From contig VXRL01000059.1 of the NCBI GenBank assembly GCA_009838515.1, positions 62,001 through 126,000 of the forward strand: 64,000 nt of DNA, given 5' to 3'. Both the position numbers and the translations under genes were made by a program. Within the stretch, counting starts at the first letter, position 1. Every line of letters starts with the position of its first letter. Positions 23,513-32,869 of the stretch are shown one piece after another. Under the pieces are notes generated by a model. It was not told where the DNA came from, did not search any database, and saw only the letters and a program-made list of their open reading frames with translations. This DNA is from Terriglobia bacterium (GTDB taxonomy: Bacteria; Acidobacteriota; Terriglobia; Bryobacterales; UBA6623).

Positions 23513-25321
23513 CTAGGCCTTGGCGCGGACCCGCAGCGCGATGCCCACTTCGGCCAGATTTCGATCTGGCACTGTATTGGGCGCTTCGCACATCAAATCG
23601 GTGCCCTTGGCAGTCTTGGGGAAGGGGATCACGTCGCGGATCGTAGCCTCTCCGGCGAGCAGCATGACCAGGCGGTCCAGTCCCAGCGCTATGCCTCCGT
23701 GCGGGGGCGTGCCGTACTGCAGCGCCTCCAGGAAGAAGCCGAAGCGATGGCTCGCTTCCTCGGCAGCCAGCCCGAGAGCTTCGAAGACCTTCGATTGCAC
23801 GTCCTGGCGGTGAATACGGACCGAGCCTGAGCCGAGCTCGATTCCATTCAGGACTAGGTCGTAGGCCTTGGAGCGGCACGCTTCTGGATCGGAGATCAAC
23901 TTGTCGATGTCCTCATCGTGCGGTGACGTGAACGGATGGTGGGCGGGCGTCCAATCGCCCTCGTTCCCGTCCCACTCGAACATCGGAAAGTCGGTGACCC
24001 ACAGGAAGCGTAGGTCATCGTCGCTGAGCAGGCCGTGCCGATCCGCGAAGGCCGCCCCTACACGCTGCTTGAGATTGCCGGCCGCGGTCAAGACCGCTTG
24101 GTCCGGGCGCGGTCCCGAGGGTGGCTCCAAGCCGGTGGCGAGCACCAGGAAATCCTGTTCGTCGGCTTCCAGGCGATCCCTGACCGCCTGCATCTGCCCC
24201 GGCATCTTCTTTGACAGGCCCCGGAAGTCGTCGAAGATTCTCAGGTTCTGCTCCGCGGCGAATTCCCGGAATTGCTCGCGCTCGCGCCGCGTCAGCTGCC
24301 CCACTTCGGGAGTGCGGATCGCGACCAGCGGCCCCTGCATCGGAAGGTCTCCTGGCGAGAGCAGGTCCGTCACCACGGCCATCGGCGGCAGGCGCAGGTC
24401 GGGCTTGTCACTGCCGTAGCCTTCCATCGCTTCGGCGTAGGTCAGCCGCGGTAGGGGCAAGTCCGGTTCGCGCGCTCCGGCCGCCGCGCACACGCTTGCC
24501 ATCAGCCCCTCGACGACGGCCAGCACGCCGTCCTCGTTGACGAATGACATCTCGAGATCGATCTGCGTGAACTCGGGCTGGCGGTCGGCGCGCAGGTCCT
24601 CGTCGCGGAAGCAGCGCACGATCTGGAAGTAGCGGTCGTAGCCGCCAACCATCAGCAGCTGCTTGAACAGTTGCGGAGACTGGGGCAGGGCGTACATCGA
24701 GCCGAGCTGGATACGGCTCGGCACTAGGAAATCCCGGGCGCCCTCTGGCGTCGAGCGGGTCATGAAGGGAGTCTCAATCTCCAAGAAACCCTGCTCGCTG
24801 AGTGACTTGCGAACGGCTGCGTTGATTTCGTGGCGCAGTCGGATGTTGCGCTGCATGCGCGGGCTGCGCAAGTCGATGTAGCGGTACTTCAGGCGCGTGT
24901 CCTCGCCAACGCTCGTGCGATCCTCCTCGTCCAGCTGAAACGGCGGCGTCTTGGAGGTGCTTAGGACCGTCAGCTTCTCGGCGACCAGCTCGACCGTGCC
25001 GGTGTCCAGATTCGGGTTGTAGGTCTCTTCGGAGCGGCGAATGATAGGCCCCTCCACCGCGATCACGTACTCGCTACGCAGGGCCTCGGCGAGCGCGTGG
25101 GGCTCCGGGTGGGTCTCGGCGTTGAACACCACTTGGGAGATCCCGCTGCGGTCACGCAAGTGCAGGAAGAGCAGGCCCCCGAGGTCGCGCTTGCGGTGAA
25201 CCCAGCCCATCAAGACCGCGCTTGTCCCGATGTCGGAGTCGCGGATCGCCCCGCAGTAGTGGGTCCGCTCCAATGAGCCCAGGGGCTTGGTCGGCACGGC
25301 GGCTGGCTCTTGGTCCGGCAT
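23513..25321 (-). CDS. aspS: Aspartyl-tRNA synthetase
   Basis: AspRS attaches Asp to tRNA-Asp. The 602-aa bacterial-type enzyme has an N-terminal OB-fold anticodon domain ([15 protein letters not shown]), class II motif 1 (Phe-Leu-Glu-Ile-Glu-Thr-Pro), motif 2 (Arg-Cys-Phe-Arg-Asp-Glu-Asp-Leu-Arg, then Gln-Pro-Glu-Phe-Thr-Gln-Ile-Asp), the bacterial GAD insertion, and motif 3 (Gly-Leu-Asp-Arg-Leu-Val-Met-Leu). Its ATG overlaps the stop of the carbonic-anhydrase-like gene by one base (TGATG), so the two are co-translated. Whether it also charges tRNA-Asn is not visible here. Confidence 0.97.
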   Translation of the reverse strand: MPDQEPAAVPTKPLGSLERTHYCGAIRDSDIGTSAVLMGWVHRKRDLGGLLFLHLRDRSGISQVVFNAETHPEPHALAEALRSEYVIAVEGPIIRRSEETYNPNLDTGTVELVAEKLTVLSTSKTPPFQLDEEDRTSVGEDTRLKYRYIDLRSPRMQRNIRLRHEINAAVRKSLSEQGFLEIETPFMTRSTPEGARDFLVPSRIQLGSMYALPQSPQLFKQLLMVGGYDRYFQIVRCFRDEDLRADRQPEFTQIDLEMSFVNEDGVLAVVEGLMASVCAAAGAREPDLPLPRLTYAEAMEGYGSDKPDLRLPPMAVVTDLLSPGDLPMQGPLVAIRTPEVGQLTRREREQFREFAAEQNLRIFDDFRGLSKKMPGQMQAVRDRLEADEQDFLVLATGLEPPSGPRPDQAVLTAAGNLKQRVGAAFADRHGLLSDDDLRFLWVTDFPMFEWDGNEGDWTPAHHPFTSPHDEDIDKLISDPEACRSKAYDLVLNGIELGSGSVRIHRQDVQSKVFEALGLAAEEASHRFGFFLEALQYGTPPHGGIALGLDRLVMLLAGEATIRDVIPFPKTAKGTDLMCEAPNTVPDRNLAEVGIALRVRAKA

Positions 25322-25830
25322 CAGGTCTCGTCTAGGTACTCGCGTGACAACTCTACGTAATGCTCGGCGTTCGTGCGCGTGCGCTCCAGTTCCTCGTCAC
25401 TGATGCTGCGCTTGACCTTGGCGGGCACCCCTGCCACCAAGCTGCGCGGTGGCACCACCGTGCCGCCCAGGACCACTGCTCCGGCGGCAACGATGGAACC
25501 TGCTCCGATGTGTGCCTTACTCAAGATGGTCGCTCCCATGCCGATCAGGCAGTCGTCTTCGACCACGCAGCCGTGGACCGTGCAGGAGTGTCCGACGACG
25601 ACGCGGTCGCCGATCGTCAGCGGCGCGTCCGCGTCCTCGTGCAGGCAGCTGTTGTCTTGGATGCTCGTGTCTTCGCCGATGGTGACCTTCGACGTGTCCG
25701 CCCGCACCGTAACGTTGCACCAGACGCTGGACTGGGCGCCGACGCTGACATCCCCGATCAGAACGGCGCTCGGGTCGATGTAGGCGCTAGGCGCGACGGC
25801 TGGCCGAGCGCCACGAAAACTCCGAACCAT
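25321..25830 (-). CDS. Gamma-carbonic anhydrase family protein (left-handed beta helix)
   Basis: This 169-aa hexapeptide-repeat protein has the left-handed beta-helix repeats Ile-Gly-Asp-Val-Ser-Val-Gly, [12 protein letters not shown] and [11 protein letters not shown]. The gamma-CA metal histidines can be placed at Asn-Ser-Cys-Leu-His-Glu, Val-Gly-His-Ser-Cys-Thr-Val-His-Gly. The N-terminal start Arg-Gly-Ala-Arg-Pro and the Gly-Met-Gly-Ala-Thr-Ile-Leu motif are typical of the YrdA/PaaY branch. Zinc-binding hydratase activity or acyl-CoA thioesterase activity (PaaY) is known in this branch. The gene sits directly before aspS in an operon. Confidence 0.92.
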   Translation of the reverse strand: MVRSFRGARPAVAPSAYIDPSAVLIGDVSVGAQSSVWCNVTVRADTSKVTIGEDTSIQDNSCLHEDADAPLTIGDRVVVGHSCTVHGCVVEDDCLIGMGATILSKAHIGAGSIVAAGAVVLGGTVVPPRSLVAGVPAKVKRSISDEELERTRTNAEHYVELSREYLDET

Positions 25831-26006
25831 GGCAATCCGAGGGTCCGCTGCGGCCTAGGGAAAAGAGTGTGACGGGCCAAGTCGGGCTGTCACATCACCG
25901 AGCGGCGAGCTGACTTCAAACATAGCACCACGGGGCAAGCCTTGGAAAGGTCGGAACCAGCTCGCGCGTCGAGTCTCGACTTGCCAAAGCCACTGCATGA
26001 GTCATA

Positions 26007-26047
26007 TTCCGCAGAAGTTATGCGGAAAACATATAATTATCCGCATA
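26007..26047. promoter_or_regulatory. Overlapping inverted repeats with TATAAT upstream of the DUF4143 ATPase gene
   Basis: An AT-rich stretch within an otherwise GC-rich region carries the hexamer TCCGCA/TGCGGA three times (26008, 26021, 26040). Two perfect inverted repeats result: TTCCGCA...TGCGGAA (26007-26013 and 26021-26027) and TATGCGGA...TCCGCATA (26019-26026 and 26040-26047). A TATAAT hexamer is at 26032-26037, about 25 bp before the GTG start. The most likely reading is an operator overlapping the promoter. The regulator is unknown. Confidence 0.55.
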
Positions 26048-26062
26048 TGATATGCTGAAAAC

Positions 26063-27226
26063 GTGAATCAGGTGGACTCGCTGCCGCGTCGTCTTGACCT
26101 TGGTCGGGATCTGAACAGCCGTTCTGTATTCCTTTTCGGGCCGCGACAGACCGGGAAGACCACTTGGCTGCATCAGCGCTTTCCCAACTCTCCATTGTTC
26201 GACCTGCTGCATGGCGAGGTCTTTCTGCGCCTGTCGCGCGAGCCCGGGCGGCTGCGCCAGGAACTCGCGGCCGTGAACCCCGCCTCGGGCCCCGTGTTGA
26301 TCGACGAGATCCAGAAACTGCCCAGCTTGCTTGATGAGGTGCACGGCCTGATCGAGAATCGCGGGTTCCGGTTCGTCCTGGCGGCAAGTAGCCCGGTCAA
26401 GCTGCGCCGCGGCGGTGTGAACCTGCTGGGAGGCCGCGCCAGGACCAGACGGATGTTTCCGTTCGTCTCCGCGGAGGTGCCCGATTGGGACCTGCTGCGG
26501 GCGATCAACGTCGGCGGGATTCCCTCCATCTATTTCTCGGACGAGCCCATGGAGGACCTTCGAGCCTACTGTGGCAATTATCTGCGGCTGGAGATTCAGG
26601 CGGAGGGGCTGGTGCGGGGGATCGAGCCCTTCTCGCGCTTTCTCGCAGCCGCGGGTGCGAGCTATGCGCAGCCCGTCGTCTTCGAGCGGTTGGGGTCTGA
26701 CGCAGCCGTCCCGGCGCGCACGGTCCGCGAGTACTTCCAAGTGATCGAAGACACCTTGCTCGGGACGCTGGTTCCGCCGTTCGCTCCCCGCAAGGCGCAC
26801 CGCAAACCGGTTTCCCGCGCCAAACTGTTCTTCTTCGATGTGGGGATCGCAAATGCGCTGGCGTCGATGGGCGAGATTCTCCCACGCAGTCCGATGTTCG
26901 GTCCTGCCCTGGAGCAACTCGTCTTCTGTGAGTTGAGTGCCCGCCTCGCCAACGCACGCGACCAGCGGACGCTTGCCTATTGGAGGACGGAGGACGGCTC
27001 TGAGGTGGATTTCGTGATCGGCGACGAGGTTGCGATCGAGGTCAAGGCGACCAGTTCCGTGACCCGGCGTGACCTGACTGGATTACAGCGCCTCGCGGCC
27101 GAGACAACACTGAAGCGGCAATTATTGGTCTGCCAGGAGTCTGCCTCTCGGCTGATTGGCCCCATCCAGATCCTACCGATCAAGGACTTTCTTGAGCGCC
27201 TCTGGGACGGCGAACTCCTAGCCTGA
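26063..27226 (+). CDS. AAA-type ATPase with DUF4143 C-terminal domain
   Basis: The product is 387 aa. The N-terminal AAA core has Walker A Gly-Pro-Arg-Gln-Thr-Gly-Lys-Thr-Thr (residues ~27-35) and Walker B Val-Leu-Ile-Asp-Glu-Ile-Gln-Lys-Leu-Pro, then the Leu-Ala-Ala-Ser-Ser-Pro-Val-Lys-Leu sensor region. The C-terminal DUF4143 part (residues ~180-387) has Ala-Lys-Leu-Phe-Phe-Phe-Asp-Val-Gly-Ile and a nuclease-like strand pair Gly-Ser-Glu-Val-Asp-Phe-Val-Ile-Gly-Asp-Glu-Val-Ala-Ile-Glu-Val-Lys, which resembles a PD-(D/E)xK core. The family occurs singly in many genomes and its role is unknown. It starts at GTG 26063 and is monocistronic, behind a strongly palindromic AT-rich promoter region. 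It may be mobile. Confidence 0.85.
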   Translation: MNQVDSLPRRLDLGRDLNSRSVFLFGPRQTGKTTWLHQRFPNSPLFDLLHGEVFLRLSREPGRLRQELAAVNPASGPVLIDEIQKLPSLLDEVHGLIENRGFRFVLAASSPVKLRRGGVNLLGGRARTRRMFPFVSAEVPDWDLLRAINVGGIPSIYFSDEPMEDLRAYCGNYLRLEIQAEGLVRGIEPFSRFLAAAGASYAQPVVFERLGSDAAVPARTVREYFQVIEDTLLGTLVPPFAPRKAHRKPVSRAKLFFFDVGIANALASMGEILPRSPMFGPALEQLVFCELSARLANARDQRTLAYWRTEDGSEVDFVIGDEVAIEVKATSSVTRRDLTGLQRLAAETTLKRQLLVCQESASRLIGPIQILPIKDFLERLWDGELLA

Positions 27227-27475
27227 CTGCCACACAGCAACCACTCCGTTTCGCCTGAGGAACTGCCCGGGCGAACCGTCCAGACAAGGAAGTGGCTCCC
27301 CGCCAGCGGCTCCACGGGTGAATTGCTTAGACCGACCTGGCACGTGCTGACGACGATTGGAAGCCAGGCTGGGCGCAACCGCTGGGACTGAGACGCGACG
27401 TAGTTGCTGGTAAGCGCACAACTTCAGACTCGAAGGCTCGCCACCCAGCCCGCCGTAAGATGGGAGAACGATTCC

Positions 27476-28678
27476 ATGCCGGAGCAGATTGTCAAGCAGC
27501 GGTCACGGGGCTTCATTTGCGTGAATGCCCATCCCGTGGGGTGCGCCCGGAACGTGGAACAGCAGATCTCGCATGTGCGGAGCAGCATGCCTTCAGGGCC
27601 GGCGAATGGCTTGCGCAACGTCTTGGTCTTGGGAGCGTCGACCGGCTACGGCCTGGCTACGCGCATCGCGACAGGCTGGGGCTTGGGGTGCCGCACTCTG
27701 GGCGTGTTCTTCGAGAAGCCTCCAGCCGGGAGGCGCACTGCAAGCGCCGGCTACTACAACTGCGTTGCCCTGCATCAAGCCGCAGAGCGCGACGGGCTGT
27801 GGGTGCGCAGCGTCAACGGCGATGCCTTCTCCGACGAGATCAAGCAAGAGGTCGCACAGGTCATTGAACAGTCGATGGGCAAGGTGGATTTGGTCGTATA
27901 CAGCCTCGCATCGCCCAAGCGCACGAATCCCCGCACAGGTCTCACGCACACTTCCAGCCTGAAGGCCATCGGGTCGCCGTTCACTGGAAAGACCATCGAC
28001 CTGGGAAACGGAACGGTGGGCACTGCATCGATCGAGGCAGCCGCACAAGCAGAGATCGACGAGACCGTGGCGGTCATGGGGGGCGAGGACTGGCGCTGGT
28101 GGATCGAAGGCCTTGCCGACAACGGGTTGCTGGCGCGGGGGGCGCAGACACTGGCCTATAGCTACTACGGCCCCGCGGTGACGTGGCCGATCTACAAGGA
28201 CGGCACCATCGGAGCGGCCAAGCGGGATCTCAAGGCGACTGCCGACTGGCTGAACGCCAAGTTGGAGCAAGAGGTCGGCGGATCTGCAACAGTGGCGGTC
28301 AACAAGGCAGTCGTCACGCAAGCGTCGGCGGCGATTCCCGTCGTTCCCCTGTATGTGAGCTTGCTTTTTCGTGTCATGAAGGCCAAGGGGATCCACGAGG
28401 GCTGTATCGAGCAGATGACGCGCTTGGTCCGGGACCACCTGGCCGCGGACGGCGGGCCGCGATGTGACGCAGATGGCCTGATTCGCCTCGATGATCTCGA
28501 AATGCGCGTCGATGTTCAGGACGAGATCGCCGGGCTCTGGCCGAGGGTGGGGACTGATAATCTGGCGGAGTTGGCCGACTTTGCGGGTTTCCGTGGTGAC
28601 TTCAACAACCTCTTCGGCTTCGACGTGGACGGTGTCGACTATGACTCGCCCGTGGAGACCGAGGTGTTCTTGCCCTAG
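27476..28678 (+). CDS. fabV: Trans-2-enoyl-CoA / enoyl-ACP reductase FabV (NADH)
   Basis: FabV reduces the enoyl double bond in the last step of fatty acid elongation and is a triclosan-resistant alternative to FabI. The 400-aa length fits the family. The N-terminal Lys-x-Arg-Gly-Phe-Ile-Cys-Val-Asn-Ala-His-Pro-Val-Gly-Cys, the NADH-binding [10 protein letters not shown], Val-Tyr-Ser-Leu-Ala-Ser-Pro-x-Arg, and the FabV catalytic signature Tyr-x8-Lys (Tyr240 ... Lys249, [10 protein letters not shown]) are all in place. The frame is open upstream to 27404, but family similarity starts at the ATG at 27476. No fabI is seen in the window. moaB follows after 17 bp. Confidence 0.96.
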   Translation: MPEQIVKQRSRGFICVNAHPVGCARNVEQQISHVRSSMPSGPANGLRNVLVLGASTGYGLATRIATGWGLGCRTLGVFFEKPPAGRRTASAGYYNCVALHQAAERDGLWVRSVNGDAFSDEIKQEVAQVIEQSMGKVDLVVYSLASPKRTNPRTGLTHTSSLKAIGSPFTGKTIDLGNGTVGTASIEAAAQAEIDETVAVMGGEDWRWWIEGLADNGLLARGAQTLAYSYYGPAVTWPIYKDGTIGAAKRDLKATADWLNAKLEQEVGGSATVAVNKAVVTQASAAIPVVPLYVSLLFRVMKAKGIHEGCIEQMTRLVRDHLAADGGPRCDADGLIRLDDLEMRVDVQDEIAGLWPRVGTDNLAELADFAGFRGDFNNLFGFDVDGVDYDSPVETEVFLP

Positions 28679-28695
28679 ACTGGGGGATCTTCACG

Positions 28696-29214
28696 ATGGC
28701 TTCCGAGAGTAACGTGCAGCATCGCATGCTCGCCGCGCAGCGCGGGCCGGTCACGCTGGCGGTCGTGACTGTCAGCGATAGCCGCACGCCCAAGACAGAT
28801 GCCAACGCGGCGTTCCTCACAGAAGCAGTCGAACAGTCCGGCAATCTCCTGCACTCGATTCGCATCGTTCCGGACGAGCCCGATCAAGTAGCAGAGGCGC
28901 TGGATGACCTGGCAGCCGAGGAGCAGGTTCAGGTCGTGATCTTCAACGGCGGCACCGGCATCTCGCGCCGGGATCGCACCTACGATGTTCTTAGCCGCGC
29001 TTTGGAAAAGGAGTTGATTGGATTCGGCGAGCTGTTTCGGATGCTCAGCTATGACCAGGTTGGCGCCGCTGCAATGCTCTCGCGGGCCACGGCCGGCGTT
29101 TACCGGGATACCGCGGTGATTTCCGTCCCCGGCTCTCCGGCCGCCGTGCGGCTCGCGTGGGAGAAGCTGATTCAGCCGGAATTGGCCCATCTGGCTTGGG
29201 AAATCACCCGCTAG
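28696..29214 (+). CDS. moaB: Molybdenum cofactor biosynthesis protein MoaB/MogA family
   Basis: This 172-aa cytosolic protein has the MoaB/Mog fold that binds or adenylylates molybdopterin. The motifs Thr-Val-Ser-Asp-Ser-Arg-Thr (residues 25-31), [11 protein letters not shown] (molybdopterin-binding loop), [10 protein letters not shown] and Ser-Val-Pro-Gly-Ser-Pro-Ala-Ala-Val are characteristic; they match MoaB better than MogA. No other moa or mob genes are nearby. It starts at the ATG at 28696, 17 bp after fabV, in the same direction, so the two genes may share a transcript. Confidence 0.93.
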   Translation: MASESNVQHRMLAAQRGPVTLAVVTVSDSRTPKTDANAAFLTEAVEQSGNLLHSIRIVPDEPDQVAEALDDLAAEEQVQVVIFNGGTGISRRDRTYDVLSRALEKELIGFGELFRMLSYDQVGAAAMLSRATAGVYRDTAVISVPGSPAAVRLAWEKLIQPELAHLAWEITR

Positions 29215-29249
29215 CGAGCGGCTATACTCGGGCTAGTGCCGGAGGCAGC

Positions 29250-29684
29250 GTGAGATCCGTGCATCTTCGTGGGTTCGTCACGCTGATCTGCTTGCTAGGG
29301 CTGGCTTGCTCTGAGGAAGCGCCCCGCTCGGCCGCCGAGATCGAAGCGGCCGTCGAGAGCTACTTGGCCGATCGCACGGACCTGCGGCTCGACCAGATGC
29401 AGGTCAAAGCGGATCGCATCCGCTACGACGGAAACCATGCCACCGTCTCGGTTTCCATCGTGGCTTCCGACGATCCCAAGGCGGCTATGAGGATGCTGTA
29501 TCAGCTGCGACGCGATCCGGATGGCTGGAAAGTCCTGCCGCCGGAACCGGTCAGCAGTTCCACCGCACCGCTGCCGCCGAACCATCCGCCCACGTCAGCG
29601 CTGCCACCGGGACATCCCCCTACTGTCCAACCCAGCCCGGAACTTCCTCCGGGACACCCGCCCTTGGATGGCGGGCAGCAGTAG
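29250..29684 (+). CDS. Putative exported lipoprotein with proline-rich C-terminal repeats
   Basis: This 144-aa protein has an N-terminal hydrophobic signal with a Cys (Leu-Gly-Leu-Ala-Cys, residue ~20) that could be a lipid attachment site, although the -3 position is Gly and not Leu. The middle part (residues 25-95) looks folded, with an Ala/Glu helix and Val-Ser-Val-Ser-Ile-Val strands. The C-terminal ~40 residues are a low-complexity run of three Pro-Pro-x-His-Pro-Pro units, presumably extended. A GGAGG ribosome site lies four bases before the GTG start. It is placed between moaB and hemL with short gaps. No family is recognised. Confidence 0.72.
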   Translation: MRSVHLRGFVTLICLLGLACSEEAPRSAAEIEAAVESYLADRTDLRLDQMQVKADRIRYDGNHATVSVSIVASDDPKAAMRMLYQLRRDPDGWKVLPPEPVSSSTAPLPPNHPPTSALPPGHPPTVQPSPELPPGHPPLDGGQQ

Positions 29685-29709
29685 GCAGGATTCGAAACGG
29701 AACGGACTT

Positions 29710-31029
29710 ATGCAGCATGATCTCTCCAGCGCCTTGTTCAAAGAGGCTCAGCACGTGATTCCCGGCGGCGTGAACTCGCCCGCCCGGGCGTTTCGCGCCG
29801 TAGGTCGCGAACCCGTCTTTATCGCGCGCGGCGACGGGTGCCGCCTGTGGGACGTGGATGGGAACGAATACGTCGACTTCGTGGGATCTTGGGGGCCGCT
29901 GTTTCTCGGTCACCGCCATCCTGACGTGATCGCTGCCTTGGAAGGGGCCCTTCACACCGGTACGAGCTTCGGAGCCCCGACCGTGGCGGAGGTCAAGATG
30001 GCCGAGCTGATCTGCGAGATCGTGCCGTCTATCGAGATGGTGCGACTGGTGAATTCGGGCACTGAGGCCACCATGAGCGCATTGCGGGTGGCGCGCGGCT
30101 ACACGGGTCGCGACTTGGCCATCAAGTTTGTCGGCAACTACCACGGGCACGTCGATTCCTTGCTTGTCAAGGCCGGATCGGGGCTGGCTACCTTGGGCAT
30201 CTCCGATTCAGGGGGCGTGCCGGAAGGCTTTGCCGCGACTACGCTGCCGCTGCCGTACAACGATGTAGGCGCCGTTCAGGAAGCGTTCTCGACCTACGGC
30301 GACAGGCTCGCGGCCGTGATCCTCGAGCCGGTCGCGGGCAACATGGGCTGCGTGCCGCCTCGGCCCGGTTTCTTGCAGGTTTTGCGCGAACTGTGTAGCG
30401 AGAACGGGACCGTGCTGATCTTTGACGAAGTGATGACCGGGTTCCGAGTTGCTCTGGGTGGAGCGCAGTCCCTGTATGGGGTCACCCCCGACATGACCAC
30501 GCTGGGCAAGGTCATCGGCGGCGGCCTGCCGATCGGCGCGTTCGGCGGGCGGAGCGAGATCATGCAGCACGTCGCCCCGCTCGGAGCCGTCTACCAAGGG
30601 GGGACGCTTTCCGGGAATCCGCTAGCTGTCGCCGGAGGTCTCGCGATGCTGCGCACGCTGCGTGACGACCCTGGAATCTATGATCGTGTCGACGCCTCGG
30701 CTGCCCGGTTGCAGGCCGGTGTCATGTCCGCCGCCGAAGCCGCCGGAGTCAAGCTGACCAGCAATCGGGTCGGCTCGATGGTGACCTTCTTCTTCACCGA
30801 TCGGGCCGTGCACGACTGGGACGGCGCGGCCAGTTGCGACACCGAATTGTTCGGGCGTTACTTCCGCGAGATGCTGGCGCGCGGAATTTACCTGCCTTGC
30901 TCGCAGTTCGAGGCGCTCTTCGTCTCCGACGCCCACAGCGAAACCGAGATCGAGCTGGCGATCAACGCTGCGGCCGACGTGCTTGTAGGCATCGCCGAGA
31001 TGGACCCGGCGGGCCCATCGCAGGGTTGA
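29710..31029 (+). CDS. hemL: Glutamate-1-semialdehyde 2,1-aminomutase
   Basis: HemL makes 5-aminolevulinate for heme and other tetrapyrroles from glutamate-1-semialdehyde, using PLP. The 439-aa protein starts Gln-His-Asp-Leu-Ser-Ser-Ala-Leu-Phe-Lys-Glu-Ala and has the family motifs Pro-Gly-Gly-Val-Asn-Ser-Pro-Ala-Arg-Ala-Phe, Asn-Ser-Gly-Thr-Glu-Ala-Thr-Met, Tyr-His-Gly-His, Phe-Asp-Glu-Val-Met-Thr-Gly-Phe-Arg and the PLP lysine in Thr-Leu-Gly-Lys-Val-Ile-Gly-Gly-Gly-Leu-Pro. The ATG at 29710 follows the lipoprotein stop by 25 bp. Heme from this route would feed the cytochrome oxidase and the c-type cytochromes elsewhere in the window. Confidence 0.96.
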   Translation: MQHDLSSALFKEAQHVIPGGVNSPARAFRAVGREPVFIARGDGCRLWDVDGNEYVDFVGSWGPLFLGHRHPDVIAALEGALHTGTSFGAPTVAEVKMAELICEIVPSIEMVRLVNSGTEATMSALRVARGYTGRDLAIKFVGNYHGHVDSLLVKAGSGLATLGISDSGGVPEGFAATTLPLPYNDVGAVQEAFSTYGDRLAAVILEPVAGNMGCVPPRPGFLQVLRELCSENGTVLIFDEVMTGFRVALGGAQSLYGVTPDMTTLGKVIGGGLPIGAFGGRSEIMQHVAPLGAVYQGGTLSGNPLAVAGGLAMLRTLRDDPGIYDRVDASAARLQAGVMSAAEAAGVKLTSNRVGSMVTFFFTDRAVHDWDGAASCDTELFGRYFREMLARGIYLPCSQFEALFVSDAHSETEIELAINAAADVLVGIAEMDPAGPSQG

Positions 31030-31031
31030 CT

Positions 31032-32822
31032 TCAGCCCTGCGGCACCCGCGCGTCAGCAATTACGAAGCGCCCTTTATAGCGACCGTTCCACGAGTCGAG
31101 CTCGACCGTTCCGGCCACTTCGGCCCGGTTCCCGCTCGGATCGTTCGCGGCGAGACGGTCTTGCCAGTCCTCCGGAGCGCTCCACCAGACGGCCTCGAAT
31201 CGATTTCCCACGCACTCCAGTGTCGCGAACAAGTGGCCGTTAGCCGTTAACTTGTGGCGCGTGACCGAGCACTCGCGCACGCCGAACTGCGGAAACTCCA
31301 GCCCCGGGCCCCACGGCTCAAGTCGTTGCTGGGCTTGGGCAAGCGCCAGTAACGCATCCGCGGCAAGGTGGTTCGGCCTGAGGACGGCATCGATCACGCG
31401 GCTTGGCTCGCACGGAATCGCCGTGTTGGCCGCATGCTGTCTGAATCGGTTTGCGAGAAAGTCCCGCAGATCTTCGAGCCGCTGGGAATCGATTTCTACG
31501 CCGCATGCCGCCGCGTGCCCGCCGCCCTTCCGCGCGATGCCGCTCCTGACGGCAGCGACGACTGCCTCTCCGATGTTGAACTCCAACGCCGATCGCCCCG
31601 AGCCCGCCAAGGCGCCATTTTCGCGCTGGGAGAGCGCAATGGCCGGCCATCCGGCCAGCTTGACAAGTTCTGACGCCACCAGGCCGACCGTTCCCGGCGT
31701 TGCGGACGAAGCTATGAACACGTTCACCGGCCCGCGATCAAACGCTTCAAGATCTGAATGAGAAGCCAGCTCAGCCCGAGCCTTGCGGCCGAGTTCCTTG
31801 CGGTCTTGGTTGTGCTGGTCCAGCCGACGCGCAAAGTCCCGGGCGGCGTCCCGATCCGATTCGCGCAAACAGCGCGCCGCCAGGTCGGACTCGCCCATGC
31901 GCGAGCCGGCGTTCAACCTCGGACCGATCCTCCAGCCGAAGTCGTCTGCGGAGCAGGTCGATCCTATGTTGGCGATCTCACAGATCTCGGCCAAGCCATT
32001 GCTGCGAGAGGCGGTGTCGCTGAGCAAGCGGACCCCGTGGCGGATCAGCGATCGGTTGAAGGGCATATCGAGCGGCATCAGGTCGCATGAAGTGCCGAGG
32101 GCTGCGTACAGCGTGATGCGCTGCCGGACGGCCTTGGTTTTGGCCTTGGACAGGCCAGCCTGGCGCAGAACCGAACGAGCCACGAACCATGTCAAGGCAG
32201 CGGTGCAAAGCGTACCGCGCTCGCCAGGGGATGCAGGCGAGGTCGCCCAAGGATTGAGCAGCACTCCGGCAGTCGGCGCTTGAGCGCCGTGTGCGGGGTG
32301 GTGATCGATCACCACGACATCGATTCCGGTAGCCTGATGAAATCCGTCCAGCAGGCCCCCCGCCGCCGTGCCGCAATCCAACACGGCGATGCAGGTGACG
32401 CCGGCATTGGCAAGCAATTCGAGGCAGCGCTCGTTTGGACCGAAGCCTTCCGTGTTGCGCTCCGGCACTGCGACGGCTGGCTCTTGGCCGCTTGGGCCGC
32501 GGGCGAGTCGGAGCGTTTCGACTAGAATCGCTTGGGCCGTCGCTCCGTCGACATCGAAGTCGCACAGGATTCCAACGCGGCCCGTGCGGGCCGCATGAAG
32601 CAGCCTTGCAGCCGCCTTGTCTGTGTTGTCGGGCTCGCCTATTGCGGCAGTGCAATCTCCTAGAGATCGCAGTGCCAGAGCCTCTGGATCGAAGGCGTCC
32701 GGCTTGCGACTGGCTAGCGCCTCGCCGATTACGTCGGGCAGGCCCAAGGCTCGCGCGAACTCCTCACAGCGCCGCGGCCGGGCAGAGGAGCCATCCGGCC
32801 AGCGCCAGGGTAGGTTCCTCAA
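31032..32822 (-). CDS. recJ: Single-stranded-DNA-specific exonuclease RecJ
   Basis: RecJ is a 5'-3' ssDNA exonuclease of mismatch repair and recombination. The 596-aa protein has the DHH phosphoesterase motifs: Leu-Cys-Asp-Phe-Asp-Val-Asp-Gly (the usual Asp-Tyr-Asp-Ala-Asp-Gly with substitutions), Val-Leu-Asp-Cys-Gly, Val-Ile-Asp-His-His-Pro and Gly-Thr-Ser-Cys-Asp-Leu-Met-Pro-Leu. The DHHA1 domain follows with Arg-Lys-Gly-Gly-Gly-His-Ala-Ala-Ala-Cys-Gly, and a C-terminal OB-like region. The start is TTG at 32822, preceded by GAGGAG. It is convergent with hemL (2 bp apart), so neither can have a long independent terminator. Confidence 0.93.
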   Translation of the reverse strand: MRNLPWRWPDGSSARPRRCEEFARALGLPDVIGEALASRKPDAFDPEALALRSLGDCTAAIGEPDNTDKAAARLLHAARTGRVGILCDFDVDGATAQAILVETLRLARGPSGQEPAVAVPERNTEGFGPNERCLELLANAGVTCIAVLDCGTAAGGLLDGFHQATGIDVVVIDHHPAHGAQAPTAGVLLNPWATSPASPGERGTLCTAALTWFVARSVLRQAGLSKAKTKAVRQRITLYAALGTSCDLMPLDMPFNRSLIRHGVRLLSDTASRSNGLAEICEIANIGSTCSADDFGWRIGPRLNAGSRMGESDLAARCLRESDRDAARDFARRLDQHNQDRKELGRKARAELASHSDLEAFDRGPVNVFIASSATPGTVGLVASELVKLAGWPAIALSQRENGALAGSGRSALEFNIGEAVVAAVRSGIARKGGGHAAACGVEIDSQRLEDLRDFLANRFRQHAANTAIPCEPSRVIDAVLRPNHLAADALLALAQAQQRLEPWGPGLEFPQFGVRECSVTRHKLTANGHLFATLECVGNRFEAVWWSAPEDWQDRLAANDPSGNRAEVAGTVELDSWNGRYKGRFVIADARVPQG

Positions 32823-32869
32823 CGCTGGAGCTCCTCAAGTGCTGACACGACGTGCTCTGGTTTGGCCGG

